NCBI RefSeq assembly: GCF_001273755.1
Contig: NZ_LGYA01000001.1
Span: 360,670-412,401 of the forward strand
Source: Peribacillus butanolivorans
GTDB lineage: Bacteria > Bacillota > Bacilli > Bacillales > DSM-1321
Direction of reading: 5' to 3'
DNA length: 51,732 bases
Positions 27,067 through 36,714 of the stretch are shown here, piece by piece. Within the stretch, counting starts at the first letter, position 1. Every line of letters starts with the position of its first letter. The notes under the pieces were generated by a model. It had not been told where the DNA came from, ran no database searches, and saw nothing but the letters and a program-made list of their open reading frames with translations. Made by a program: the position numbers and the translations under genes.

Positions 27067-27214
27067 TGTTTATAGGTCAGGAGATAAACCGGAATAAACC
27101 CACTAAATGAAAAAACAGTATGAAAGGCTCTATTTTTTTGTCCTGAGCGTACTCCACAATTTCTGCATATTTAATTGGTACGATGTATTCAAATGTTAAA
27201 GGAGGATTTATTAC

Positions 27215-27787
27215 ATGCTGAAAAAAAGAATGAAAATGCCCATCATTTTATCATTATGTGCAGCCCTTTTCTTAGTACTGGGTGCATGCTCCAATACTAA
27301 TGACGAAAGCAAAGAAAATAAGGAAGACAAGGATCATAGTAATATGGATATGAACCATTCTAGTTCAGGTGATGTTCCTAAAGGTTTAAAAGTAGCTGAA
27401 AGTCCAACCTATGAAGTCGGAAGTCAAGCGATTATAGAATCAGATCACATGGAAAGTATGAAGGGTGCGAAAGCAACAATTGTTGGTGCCTATAATACTA
27501 CCGCTTATGCTATTTCGTATACTCCTTCAAATGGTGGAGACAAAGTGGAAAATCATAAATGGGTTATTCACGAAGAGCTTAAAGATGCTGGCGAGAAAAC
27601 GTTAGAACCTGGAGCAGAGGTTACAGTAGATGCATCCCATATGGAGGGGATGGATGGTGCAACCGCTGAAATTGATTTTGCCGAAGAAACGACTGTGTAT
27701 ATGGTTGATTTCACTCCGACTAATGGTGGAGAAGAAGTTAAAAACCATAAATGGGTAACAGAAAGTGAATTAACATCAGCTGAATAA
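27215..27787 (+). CDS. ydhK: YdhK-like lipoprotein, two DUF1541 repeats
   Basis: 190 aa, ATG after AAAGGAGG. A lipoprotein signal ends in lipobox LGAC, so the mature protein is membrane-anchored outside. A His/Met/Asp-rich linker follows (KDHSNMDMNHSSS). Two ~60-residue repeats then begin YEVGSQAIIESDHMESMKGA and EPGAEVTVDASHMEGMDGAT. Each ends with NHKW. This is the YdhK/DUF1541 architecture. The His/Met-rich linker suggests metal (copper) contact, which is inference. A terminator follows at 27823. Confidence 0.88.
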   Translation: MLKKRMKMPIILSLCAALFLVLGACSNTNDESKENKEDKDHSNMDMNHSSSGDVPKGLKVAESPTYEVGSQAIIESDHMESMKGAKATIVGAYNTTAYAISYTPSNGGDKVENHKWVIHEELKDAGEKTLEPGAEVTVDASHMEGMDGATAEIDFAEETTVYMVDFTPTNGGEEVKNHKWVTESELTSAE

Positions 27788-27822
27788 TGTTGAAACAAAT
27801 GAAAAAAATTTTACGTTCAAAT

Positions 27823-27862
27823 CAAAGGTTAGCCAGTTCTTACTGGTTAACCTTTTTAATAC
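27823..27862. terminator. ydhK terminator
   Basis: Stem AAAGGTTAGCCAGT/ACTGGTTAACCTTT, 4-nt loop, then TTTAATACTTTT. 27863-28189 shows no gene. Confidence 0.85.
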
Positions 27863-28189
27863 TTTTCTAGACTGTTGATGATTTGACTCACACTTGTTAG
27901 ACGACATAGGGCTTGTCATGTTTTTGTGATATTTTACTATTTTTATTTTATTTTTTCCTTCAGAATTTTTATTGTGAATATCTAAGAAATAAAAGTTAAA
28001 GTTCATTTGTTTTTGTGATACTGTAATCCATATTACATAGTTAATCTTACAATGACAGGTTTTTCCCTTACAGTTGCTATAAAGTTAGTAATACATAAAC
28101 AGGCAATTGTTAGTGGTGAATTTTGTGAGATCCTATTTATTTGTAGTGTTGATTATTAAGAAAGATTACAGAATGGGAGATACAAATCC

Positions 28190-29218
28190 ATGACTCTTGG
28201 CCCGCGTGTCCTTAAAACAGGAATTGCTGTTACATTGGCATTGTTAATTTGCTCGATCTTAAATTTGCAGCCTGCAGTGTTTGCAGGGGTGGCAGCTGTT
28301 TTCACGATTCAGCCTTCTATTTATCGTACATGGAGGCATTTGTTTGACCAAATCATTACCAATGTAATTGGTGCACTGACTGCGCTTTTTTCGATTCATT
28401 TCTTGGGGGATAGTCCAATTATGATTGGACTTGTCATGATATTGGTAATTTCGCTATGTTTGAAATTGAAAATGGAAAGCACAATACCGCTTACACTCGT
28501 TACGGTATTAGCCATCATGAGTGCTCCAGGTAATGAAAGTCTGCACTTTATATTAAACCGTTGTTTAATCATTTTAGTTGGTATTGTGTGTGCAATGATC
28601 GTAAATATTGCCATCTTCCCACCAAAATATAAACGAAATTACCTTGATAAAGTTCAATTGATTTTTAACAATCTTTCTTTATTATTACGTACGGCATTTT
28701 CCAAGGAAATGAAGGCAAAATCTTTTCAAGAACACAATGCAAAATTAATTAAAGACATTCCAAAACTAGAAGAACAATATAAGATTTTTGATGAAGAAAG
28801 AGGGAATCTTGTAAAACTAAACCAGCTGGATGTTAGGGAAATCGTAGTATTTAAACAAATGCTGAAGACCCTCAAGCAGGCAGAACAAGTAGTAGAAAAC
28901 ATTGATGAACATTATTTCCAGAGTAAGACGAATGAGGAGGAAAACCATCTCTTCGACCATCATCTTGAAGAGTTAATCAAAGGTCATGAATACTTGTTGC
29001 TAAAATACGAAGGGAAAATAAAAGGGGAAGATTATCATATTGAAAATGATATGGCGGAAAAAAGCCAAATATTTTTCGAGCGTGCTCTCGAAATATACAG
29101 TCAAAATAAAGAACAGAAATTACGCACAATGATTATTGCTTCTTCCATCGTAGAATATAGCCTTCAATTGCGACGATTAAGTCGATTAATCGATCAGTAC
29201 CAAACGGCAAAAAGGTAA
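28190..29218 (+). CDS. ygaE: UPF0421 / aromatic acid exporter family membrane protein
   Basis: 342 aa. The N-terminal ~150 residues carry about five membrane helices: TGIAVTLALLICSILNLQPA, VFAGVAAVFTIQPSIYRTWR and PIMIGLVMILVISLCLKLKM. A soluble, Glu/Lys-rich helical domain then runs to the end, with a coiled-coil-like stretch around 230-300. This is the ArAE_1/DUF939 layout of B. subtilis YgaE and YqjA. It is related to FUSC-type exporters; the substrate is unknown. Confidence 0.8.
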   Translation: MTLGPRVLKTGIAVTLALLICSILNLQPAVFAGVAAVFTIQPSIYRTWRHLFDQIITNVIGALTALFSIHFLGDSPIMIGLVMILVISLCLKLKMESTIPLTLVTVLAIMSAPGNESLHFILNRCLIILVGIVCAMIVNIAIFPPKYKRNYLDKVQLIFNNLSLLLRTAFSKEMKAKSFQEHNAKLIKDIPKLEEQYKIFDEERGNLVKLNQLDVREIVVFKQMLKTLKQAEQVVENIDEHYFQSKTNEEENHLFDHHLEELIKGHEYLLLKYEGKIKGEDYHIENDMAEKSQIFFERALEIYSQNKEQKLRTMIIASSIVEYSLQLRRLSRLIDQYQTAKR

Positions 29219-29374
29219 AGGGAGTCATCTGATTATAATCAGGAGAAAAGGATGCTCACTGTACCATCGTATTAAAGGATCTTCATCATCGTTTGACTAT
29301 TTCACTTAACAGCTTTGACCTTTATCTTTTACTTGAATTTTCCAGTACACAAAAAATACAATAGTTTCAATGTA

Positions 29375-29416
29375 AGAGGACGATTCTGGTAAATGAATCG
29401 TTCTCTCTTTATTTTT
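29375..29416 (+). terminator. terminator between ygaE and the glycosyltransferases
   Basis: 12-bp stem AGAGGACGATTC/GAATCGTTCTCT with one G-T pair, then a T-rich run. Confidence 0.75.
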
Positions 29417-29589
29417 GCTAGTTAACATTGTCATCAATTCTTCATGTAAATACTGGTAATCACCCTATCTCTGTAATAATTTTAAAAATATGTTCTAGAA
29501 TTCCTATTCCCTTTACTAAAACATATAAAAATTCATGAAAACTTTACTTTTATTTACATACTTCTCGTATTGATGTCAATATTCAGTAA

Positions 29590-29610
29590 TACATGTTTGT
29601 TATAATCGAT
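29590..29610 (+). promoter_or_regulatory. extended -10 promoter candidate
   Basis: TGTTATAAT at 29598-29606 is a TGn-TATAAT extended -10 about 115 bp before the first glycosyltransferase. No good -35 is seen at 17 bp. A start from elsewhere in 29417-29722 is not excluded. Confidence 0.35.
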
Positions 29611-29722
29611 TCACAGTTTTAAAAGTAGAATTGACTTGGGATAAGGGTCTTCTAAAAATCTTTCATTTACAGATGAGTAAGCAGGCTGATTGAAGATGAC
29701 TGAATAGTAGGAGTGAACAAAA

Positions 29723-30907
29723 ATGGAGCAATCTATAAATCTAAATGAACTTACATTTAACGATAAAGATAGATATGTAATCATTACGAATGCTTATCCA
29801 CACGAAAAGCAATTATATCGTAATGGGTTTATCCACCGAAGAGTCAAGGCTTATTTGGCAGAGGGTTTGAAGGTTGATGTCTTTGTTTTACATCCTACCT
29901 ATAAAAAAGCTGAAAAGTATTCGTATGAAGATGTGCCTGTTTATCGAGGAACTGAACAGCATCTACGCATGTTCTTAAATCATAAAGTACATAAAAAAGC
30001 GCTCATTCATTTTGTTAATTCAAAAATGGTACAAGCGATAAAAGAAACAAGCACAGATTTACCAATTATTACGTGGATACATGGTTTTGAAACGGAGGCT
30101 TGGCATAGAAGATGGTTTAATTTTCTTGAAAGCCCTGAAAGCTTACGGAAGATTCTTGAAATGGCGGACGACTATTATGTAGCACAGCTTTCTTTTATGA
30201 ATTGGTTTTATCAAACGGATGAATTGGATACAACTTTTGTTCATATTTCCAAATGGTTTAAAGAACATATAGCGGAATGTGACGCGAGAGCAGAATCGAA
30301 AAATTCAGTAATCATTCCCAATGTAATAGATGACAATTTGTTTACTTTTATAGAAAAGCCAGCAGATATGCGGACAAAAGTCCTTTCAATCAGGCCGTAC
30401 GCTTCTCGAAAATATGCCAATGATTTATCGGTGAAAGCAGTGCTAGAGCTTTCAAAGAGACCATATTTCAATAAATTAGAATTTGCTTTTTATGGTGATG
30501 GAAAGTTGTTCGATCAAACAGTTGAGCCAATCCGTAATTTTGAGAATGTAACTATTCATAAAGGCTTTATATCTCAAGAGCAAATCGCTGCATTGCATAA
30601 GGAGTATGGAATTTTTCTTTGTCCAACCCGTTTGGACTCTCAAGGGGTTTCAATGTGTGAAGCCATGTCTAGTGGGCTAGTGCCGATTTCAACAGATATC
30701 ACGGCAATCCCCGAATTCGTTAAACACGACGTTTCTGGCCTTCTTACAAAACCTGAGTCTCCTATCGAAATTGCCGATGCAATAGAACGCTTATATTACA
30801 ATTCGGACGTATTCTTAAGAGTGTCAAAACAAGCATCGCAGTCTATTCGAGATAAATGCGCCGTAGATGTTGTTATTAAAAGAGAATTAGAGATTATCCA
30901 AGGTTAA
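29723..30907 (+). CDS. glycosyltransferase, GT4 family (GT-B fold)
   Basis: 394 aa, ATG after TAGGAGTG. The N-terminal Rossmann half begins DRYVIITNAYPHEKQLYRNG. The C-terminal nucleotide-sugar half has KVLSIRPYASRKYANDLSV, FYGDGKLFDQTVEPI and the GT4 donor-binding EX7E region LDSQGVSMCEAMSSGLVPIS. It probably transfers a sugar onto a cell-surface or protein acceptor. It is the first gene of a three-gene unit: the next gene starts within 20 bp and a second glycosyltransferase follows. The acceptor cannot be deduced. Confidence 0.87.
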   Translation: MEQSINLNELTFNDKDRYVIITNAYPHEKQLYRNGFIHRRVKAYLAEGLKVDVFVLHPTYKKAEKYSYEDVPVYRGTEQHLRMFLNHKVHKKALIHFVNSKMVQAIKETSTDLPIITWIHGFETEAWHRRWFNFLESPESLRKILEMADDYYVAQLSFMNWFYQTDELDTTFVHISKWFKEHIAECDARAESKNSVIIPNVIDDNLFTFIEKPADMRTKVLSIRPYASRKYANDLSVKAVLELSKRPYFNKLEFAFYGDGKLFDQTVEPIRNFENVTIHKGFISQEQIAALHKEYGIFLCPTRLDSQGVSMCEAMSSGLVPISTDITAIPEFVKHDVSGLLTKPESPIEIADAIERLYYNSDVFLRVSKQASQSIRDKCAVDVVIKRELEIIQG

Positions 30908-30927
30908 TGGAGGGGAGTTTTTTCAAT

Positions 30928-31251
30928 ATGGACGAACGAAACGAATATTGGAAAACTATGTATGAGGAACTAGAATTACAAATGAAAGACATGATGTCCA
31001 TGACATTAGAGCTCATAGAGAACGATAGCACTGAAAAACAAAACATTATTGAGAACGTTACAAAAGAAAATAATAGGTTGCGAGAAGAATTAGAAAAAGG
31101 TAAGTTAGCCCAACAAGAAAACATTAAGCTAAACAAAGAGATACGTAGACTTAAGTTATTAGAACACAAATTCAACGTTACTTATATAGGGAAATTCACG
31201 TTGAAATACCTTGCACTCAAATCATCTATGAAAGAACAAATAAAAAAATAG
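30928..31251 (+). CDS. coiled-coil protein between two glycosyltransferases
   Basis: 107 aa from the ATG after GGAGGGG. Residues ~10-80 form a continuous coiled coil (ENVTKENNRLREELEKGKLA). The C-terminus IGKFTLKYLALKSSM shares the pattern GK-x-T-x-KY-x-x-L-[KR] with the C-terminus of the next gene. This suggests both share a docking or membrane-proximal tail. No catalytic domain is present. It may scaffold the two glycosyltransferases. Confidence 0.7.
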   Translation: MDERNEYWKTMYEELELQMKDMMSMTLELIENDSTEKQNIIENVTKENNRLREELEKGKLAQQENIKLNKEIRRLKLLEHKFNVTYIGKFTLKYLALKSSMKEQIKK

Positions 31252-31288
31252 AAATTCATATCACATTTCAGTCATTGGAGTGAAAACT

Positions 31289-33079
31289 TTGAGTTCACAT
31301 GAATTAGTGCGTAACAGAAAAATGAAGGTACTTCTATTTGGCTTTATTGACATGAATTCAATGGATGGATCTGCAGTATTTTTATCTTCCCTAGCTTCGA
31401 CTATTGCGTTAGATTCTAACATCGAGGTAGATTTACTTTTAGCTAGCCCAGTCAAACGCGATATATTAATTCAGCCACTTGAGAAATTTGACAATATAAC
31501 GATTCTTAATCCTTTTGTTGATCCTTTTTTTAATGCCACCGATGAAGAATGGGTAAAAAAAGGTGTCATTAATTTTGATATTGCTGAAATGCTCATTTCT
31601 CATTATTGGAGTCAAAAGGAATATGATTGGCTATTTGTAAGAAGCATTGAGACTGTTGAAAAAATAGCAAGGCATAAGCATATCATAAAGAATACATTAG
31701 TTTATGCTACAGGCTTAACTCATATAGGTCAGGATGTTAATGAAGAAAAATTTGAGAGCATCAAAAATATATACAATCAATGTGCTTATTTCTTATGTCA
31801 AACAGAAGAGATGTGCGAATTTGTAATTGAGATTCTTAATTTGAATAAAGAAAAAAACAAAGTTTCCCTGCTTACCCCGATGATACCAAACGTTGAATCA
31901 GCAGGAGGGGAAGATCGGTTAAAACACAAACTTGTATATACTGGGAAATTCGACCCTGATTGGAAGACGATTCCTATCATTACTGCCTTTAAAGAATTAA
32001 AGCGTGAGATTCCGAATCTTTCACTTGATATTGCAGGAGATAAATTCAAATGGGTTAAAGGCGATTCTCAGTTTAAGGAAGAAGCGACATATCTCCTGGA
32101 ACATACAGAAGGGCTTACATGGTACGGGGCATTGACGAGGGAGAATGCTCAACAATTAATAGTGAACAGTGACATAGGGATAACCTGGAGAAGTGAGGAA
32201 ATGGACAGCAGTCTGGAACTGTCTACGAAGTTATTGGAATACGGAATTTTAAGGAAGGCTGTAATAATGAATCCAACCAAAATGCATATAAAGCTTTTTG
32301 GGGAAGATTACCCGTTATATGCTGTTACAGAGAAGGATTTCCGTGACACAGTCAAATTAGCTTTATGTAATAAGGATATTTATGAGTTTGCAGCCAAACG
32401 AATGTATCAAGTTAGCAGGCAGTTTTTGTTTTCCGAAGCATTAAAAAAACTGCAAGGGCTATTATGGAGTAGACATATTACTGATTATTTATATAAAAGT
32501 GGAAATGCTTATTATATTGATGAAGATGACTTTGATGAACTAAATAAGCATGTACCATCCCATCAGGTAAAAAAATTGCCTGCAGATATAAATGTTGAAG
32601 AAGTTTTCACCTATATTTTCAAAAGCATTCCAGAAGAATTAAAAAAAGTAGAAAAACTTGTTAAGCTGTCTGGGTTTGGTCAAATCATTCAAGCGGAAAA
32701 AGCAGGATGTTTTACCTTCCTTCAAATTCATAAAAGTTATAGCAGCTTTGAGGAAAATTTTCAAAATAATTTGCCATATCTAAAAACTATAGGATTTGAA
32801 ACCAATAGCACTCCAAAATTAAAACCAAAAGACATGGAAATTTCAATAAAAGAACGGATAATTGTAGAAAATAAAAACAATGATGTGAAAGTGAAAAACA
32901 AAGAATTTGTTAAAGAAGTAAAGAAATTAAAAAAACTGAACGCGGTTCAACTTAAACAAATTACTAAGTTAGAAAAACAAAACCTAGCACTTGGACGTAA
33001 ATACGATTCACTTTCGAAGTCAAAAATGGGTAAGATGACATTTAAATATTGGGATTTAAGAAAAAGGCTTAACTTTTAA
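31289..33079 (+). CDS. glycosyltransferase with C-terminal coiled coil
   Basis: 596 aa. Start is TTG 31289, 8 nt after GGAG; the GTG at 31280 overlaps the site. Residues ~15-370 are GT-B-like: KVLLFGFIDMNSMDGSAVFL at the N-terminus, then KLVYTGKFDPDWKTIPIITA, TWYGALTRENAQQLI and LSTKLLEYGILRKAVIMNPT in the donor half. A middle domain of ~110 residues of unknown type follows. A coiled coil (~530-585) with KLKKLNAVQLKQITKLEKQN precedes the tail SKMGKMTFKYWDLRKRL. The unit probably builds a surface glycan or glycosylates a protein. Confidence 0.82.
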   Translation: MSSHELVRNRKMKVLLFGFIDMNSMDGSAVFLSSLASTIALDSNIEVDLLLASPVKRDILIQPLEKFDNITILNPFVDPFFNATDEEWVKKGVINFDIAEMLISHYWSQKEYDWLFVRSIETVEKIARHKHIIKNTLVYATGLTHIGQDVNEEKFESIKNIYNQCAYFLCQTEEMCEFVIEILNLNKEKNKVSLLTPMIPNVESAGGEDRLKHKLVYTGKFDPDWKTIPIITAFKELKREIPNLSLDIAGDKFKWVKGDSQFKEEATYLLEHTEGLTWYGALTRENAQQLIVNSDIGITWRSEEMDSSLELSTKLLEYGILRKAVIMNPTKMHIKLFGEDYPLYAVTEKDFRDTVKLALCNKDIYEFAAKRMYQVSRQFLFSEALKKLQGLLWSRHITDYLYKSGNAYYIDEDDFDELNKHVPSHQVKKLPADINVEEVFTYIFKSIPEELKKVEKLVKLSGFGQIIQAEKAGCFTFLQIHKSYSSFEENFQNNLPYLKTIGFETNSTPKLKPKDMEISIKERIIVENKNNDVKVKNKEFVKEVKKLKKLNAVQLKQITKLEKQNLALGRKYDSLSKSKMGKMTFKYWDLRKRLNF

Positions 33080-33289
33080 TAAGAAGGGGAAGGTTTTTTT
33101 GAAGCTGATTAAGTAGACAATGAAATGGAAAAGACTCAAAATAGAAAATCATTAAATTGTGAAACAATAACGGCTTCCTAGTTGCTGGTATTTCAGAAAG
33201 CTATGTGTCCCCTGAGAGATTAAAGTCAAAATCAGACTCAGACTCCTTTCCAATGTAAACGTCAAGTAGTCCTAAATACACGATGAAAA

Positions 33290-33765
33290 TTGTGTTTTCG
33301 GGGCTGCTTTTTGTTTGCTTCCCTTTTTACCGGTACCTTGCATATGGAAGGTACCGGTAAAAAGGGAAGACTTGATCTATTTCTTCTTTATTCGTTACAT
33401 CCATATTTGGTAGGTGTAGGTAAGGATCACTTATTATTATCTTGTTCGTCAAGTTTAGCATCCAGTAAAATCATGCAGTACCTAAAAGGAAGATCCTCAA
33501 GAATTCTGCAGGATCAATTCCCTGAGCTGAAAAAGAAGTACTGGGGACAACATTTATGGGTAAGAGGCTATTTCTGAGCCACAGTAGGAACGATGACAGA
33601 AGAAACAATTAGAAATCATATAGCTAATCAAGTCAATGAAGAAAAGAACGACATATTCAGGATTGAAGTGAATATGTCGAAAAAATTTATTATGCTTAAG
33701 GACTTTGAGATGACTTTAGTCGTCGACATATATGTCCAAATCCACCTGCTTTAGCATGAGGCCGT
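33290..33765 (+). mobile_element. IS200/IS605-type insertion sequence remnant (tnpA pseudogene)
   Basis: The frame contains SKIMQYLKGRSSRIL and KKKYWGQHLWVRGYF, a signature of IS200 TnpA Y1 transposases. A TGA then interrupts, and the frame continues ATVGTMTEETIRNHIANQ, where the catalytic Tyr position is His. The HUH region is also damaged (GKDHLLLSC). The end of the region has an imperfect right-end-like hairpin around CCACCTGCTTTAGCATGAGG (33739-33760). The element is dead. The preceding 33080-33289 carries no gene that I recognise. Confidence 0.75.
33318..33369. repeat. 22-bp perfect inverted repeat (long hairpin)
   Basis: Arm 33318-33339 (CTTCCCTTTTTACCGG...) is the exact reverse complement of 33348-33369, with an 8-nt loop, GCATATGG. 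It lies where the N-terminal codons of the IS200-like transposase remnant should be. No T-run follows, so it is not an ordinary terminator. Confidence 0.85.
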
Positions 33766-33787
33766 TTAAGGCGTGTTAGCGGTTTTA

Positions 33788-34210
33788 TTAATTTGTCTGC
33801 ATTTCTAAATCCTTAATTTTTACATTTCTTTGAGCAAAAACTTTTTTTACCACCTTTAGAGCATTCAAGACACGCGGGAAGCCTGTATAGGGAATCAAGT
33901 GCATGACAGTTCCAACAATTTCATTTGGAGTTAATCCAATTGTAAGTCCTGTGTTGATATGCAATTCCAATTGCGGCTCCGTACCTTGAGTTACAAGAGA
34001 AGAGATTGTGGCAATCGTACGTTGATGATTAGTTAAGCCCTCTCGTGAATAAATATCTCCAAAAGCAAATTCAACAATATAACTCTCTAAATCAGGTGCA
34101 AGTTCTTTAAATTCGTCTACAATATTCATGTGTGTTCCAATTTCCTTGTTATCTGTTAAAGTATACTCCTTTATAATATCTACACCTTGTTGGTAACGAG
34201 TTTTTTCCAT
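33788..34210 (-). CDS. carboxymuconolactone decarboxylase-family protein
   Basis: 140 aa, ATG after AGGAGG. CMD-type helical fold with ELAPDLESYIVEFAFGDIYS, LTNHQRTIATISSLVTQGTE and QLELHINTGLTIGLTPNEIV, the classical gamma-CMD layout. The HxNxGLxxG motif (HINTGLTIG) is present and no CxxC, so it is of decarboxylase rather than AhpD type. Its substrate is unknown. It is monocistronic. Confidence 0.85.
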   Translation of the reverse strand: MEKTRYQQGVDIIKEYTLTDNKEIGTHMNIVDEFKELAPDLESYIVEFAFGDIYSREGLTNHQRTIATISSLVTQGTEPQLELHINTGLTIGLTPNEIVGTVMHLIPYTGFPRVLNALKVVKKVFAQRNVKIKDLEMQTN

Positions 34211-34413
34211 GTTATTTTCCTCCTAAAACGTCATTTGTATTTGACAAAATAACTATAACGCAGTTTTCGTTATTCGTAAAATACATATAACTCATGCAAT
34301 ACATTCCTTTTTTTCATGATTAAAAAGGTAATTCAGCTGAAATATACTGGATAAATTCACGAACTGCAGGTGTATTTGGCTACTTCTATAAAGTAAGTGA
34401 GGTCAACTAAAAG

Positions 34414-34455
34414 CCCCTGAACGCTACCTAGCGTACAAGGGCTTTTGTCATTTAT
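34414..34455. terminator. bidirectional terminator-like hairpin
   Basis: AAAAGCCC/GGGCTTTT outer stem with inner AACGCTA/TAGCGT. It lies between the CMD gene and the IS3 remnant. Confidence 0.7.
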
Positions 34456-34479
34456 ATCGAGAAAAGGAGCAGGGAAAAT

Positions 34480-34860
34480 GATTATGATAATTGACCATCT
34501 TGAAACTTTTTATGAATGTTGTCCATTTTAAGATGACGTTAATTTAATCAAACTTTATTTCAGTATAAAAAGGATTTTACATCATATTCAACTGTTTTAT
34601 ACAGATCGTGGCAAAGATAACAAGTTGATTTCAGATGCACTAGAGACATTTGGCAATCAACTATCACTTAGTGTGCAAAAGTATGTCCGTATGATAACAC
34701 CGTGGCCGAAGCGATGTACAACGTGTTTAGAAATGAATTCGCAAACGGGGCAGTCGCTTCTCTTGAACAGCTGGCTCTTGAACTAGATAATTGTTATTTG
34801 ACACCAGTGGAATTTCAGCGATAGTACTTATAAAAGTCGTTCAATTTAGTGTTGACATAC
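34480..34860 (+). mobile_element. IS3-family transposase (OrfB) remnant
   Basis: DDE integrase fragments are spread over several frames: LFYTDRGKDNKLISDALETF, a shifted piece with DNTVAEAMYNVFRNEFANG, and finally YLTPVEFQR-stop. These match the C-terminal third of IS3/IS150 OrfB. A terminal GTTGACATACC word follows. At least three frameshifts and no N-terminal part remain. Confidence 0.75.
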
Positions 34861-34889
34861 CCTCTTTGCTTGCCCGCCCGTTATTCAAG

Positions 34890-35575
34890 TTAAATCGCAT
34901 CCTCTTTCTCAATATTTCGAATTGCCGAGTAAGCAATTGTTACTCCGACTGCCGCGAGCGCTAATTGAAGAGGATCACCATTGAGAATGCTGGATTAGAA
35001 GCACAAGCAATCATCACTACTATAAGGGATGAACTTATTGTGGTCGGAACAGAATGTTTACGCATCCCAAAATACAATGGAATTAAGCTAATTCCTGCTG
35101 TGGCAATGGAATATGGAATCATTTTTAAGGCCTCTCCAAAATACTGATTTGCAGTTATTGAAAATGGAACAATGGGAAAATAGCTATTTATAATAGTAAA
35201 TGAACCCGCAACAATGATATTAGTCACCAACATGGTGATAAACGTCAGCGCAGCTATAAATAACAGTTTGCTAGCAATCATTTTCTTTCGATTAATGGGA
35301 TATGAGAACATAATCAAAATGGTTTTGTTTTTATATTCCTCAATGACTATTTTCGCAATCAATACTGCGGCAAACACAATAAATGTAGCTCTCACCATTG
35401 CGCCGATCATTACAAAGGCTTCTTGATACATTGTAATCATTGAATCTCTTTCCTGCTGTTCTAAATACATAACGAAACACAGAATAGGTGTCATGATTAT
35501 GTTTGTGATAATCGCACCTTTTATATACCAACCAAATTTAAATTTCATAAGTTCTAGTCTCATTAATTTAAGCAT
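34890..35575 (-). pseudogene. ycbO: ABC transporter permease (YcbO-like), C-terminal frameshift
   Basis: The frame from ATG 35575 gives 204 residues with six membrane helices (KIVIEEYKNKTILIMFSYPI between helices 2 and 3) and stops at TAG after SMVILFN. In the adjacent frame translation continues ILNGDPLQLALAAVGVTIAY and SAIRNIEKEDAI to 34890. Joined, this makes ~228 residues, the family length, with the sixth helix restored. One base was lost near 34985. It overlaps the ATPase gene by 8 bp. The loss of the last helix may or may not abolish function. Confidence 0.82.
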
Positions 35576-36491
35576 GAATTCCCTCTCCGTTCATTAAATT
35601 TAGGAAATACTCTTCCAATGAGCTATGTTTTTTGTTGATACTTTCAATCTCAATATCCTTCATGATGAGTGCTTTTGAAATTTCTTGTTGTGTTGCGGTC
35701 ATTTCATAAATGCGAATCATCTGTTCACTTATGATTTTATAATTTTTTAAACCAAGTTCATGATCTAAAATGTAAGTTGCTTTTTTGATATCTTGAACCG
35801 TCACCTCAATATAATCTGTCTGTTCCCCATTGATACTCTTCATTGAAACTTCTTTTATCAGCTTCCCATTTTGAATGACCCCAATCGTATCTGCCATTTG
35901 TTCCATTTCAGCTAAAATATGGCTAGAAATTAGTAAAGTAATGCCATATTCTTTGCAAAGCATTTTAAATAACTCTCGTAACTCTTTAATACCAATGGGG
36001 TCTAAACCGTTAATAGGTTCATCTAAGATCAACAGTTCTGGTTTTGTCGTAATCGCTCTTGCAATTCCTAACCTTTGTTTCATACCAAGAGAAAAGTCTT
36101 TTACTTTTTTGTCATCGACATTGTGTAATTTTACAAGATCTAACGCGTGGTCAATGGACTTCTTGTCATAATAGCCCATGTACTCACAATGTAAGTATAG
36201 ATTCTCCTTTGCTGTTAGTTTTTCATAAAAAATAGGATATTCAATTATCGTCCCTATTCGTTTTAGCACTTCGTATGATGTATTAGTTAATTTCTCACCG
36301 AAAATTTCAATATCACCGCTTGTAGGTTTGATTAAATTCGTAATCATTTTCATAATCGTTGTTTTACCAGCACCGTTTGGCCCTAAAAACCCGTAGATTT
36401 CACCTTGCTTCACATGCATATTGACCCCGGAAACAACCTCTTTTCCTTCAAATACTTTTGTAAGTTGATTTGTTTTTAATATATATGACAT
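35568..36491 (-). CDS. ycbN: ABC transporter ATP-binding protein (YcbN/BcrA-like)
   Basis: 307 aa. Walker A GFLGPNGAGKTT, Q-loop near GTIIEYPIFYEK, signature DFSLGMKQRLGIA, Walker B LLILDEPINGLDP and switch His in LISSHILAEM. A BcrA-type C-terminal domain of ~90 residues follows. It powers export or immunity through the YcbO permease; in relatives this protects against peptide antibiotics. It is preceded by a 223-bp gap with three phased TAAG repeats, probably the binding site of the YcbL regulator. Confidence 0.9.
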   Translation of the reverse strand: MSYILKTNQLTKVFEGKEVVSGVNMHVKQGEIYGFLGPNGAGKTTIMKMITNLIKPTSGDIEIFGEKLTNTSYEVLKRIGTIIEYPIFYEKLTAKENLYLHCEYMGYYDKKSIDHALDLVKLHNVDDKKVKDFSLGMKQRLGIARAITTKPELLILDEPINGLDPIGIKELRELFKMLCKEYGITLLISSHILAEMEQMADTIGVIQNGKLIKEVSMKSINGEQTDYIEVTVQDIKKATYILDHELGLKNYKIISEQMIRIYEMTATQQEISKALIMKDIEIESINKKHSSLEEYFLNLMNGEGIHA

Positions 36492-36514
36492 TTCGCTTTC
36501 CCCTTTCGCTGCAT

Positions 36515-36573
36515 ATTTTAATTGTACGAAACGAACCTCTCTTTTTTCTTACTCAATTCTTACAAATTCCTTA
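36515..36573 (-). promoter_or_regulatory. response-regulator operator and promoter before ycbN
   Basis: On the minus strand TAAG occurs three times with exactly 11-bp spacing (TAAGGAATTTG-TAAGAATTGAG-TAAG at 36573-36548). It is followed by a -10-like TACAAT (36522-36517) with no -35 consensus. OmpR-type regulators bind such direct repeats. The cognate candidate is YcbL. Confidence 0.55.
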
Positions 36574-36714
36574 AGCTCACAGGGAAGCGTAAGGAGACCA
36601 CTTGGCACGTACAAACTGTTATGCTCGAAATGAGATAAAGGAAGAGTCGGAAGTTTGATAGTCGTTTGTCCTGGAGCAAGACAAAAAAGCTTGGGGACTA
36701 CCTCTTTCTACAAG

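Noticed and set aside
34961..35426. Plus-strand frames over the permease
   Set aside because: Antisense shadows of a membrane protein; hydrophobic codons give open complementary frames.
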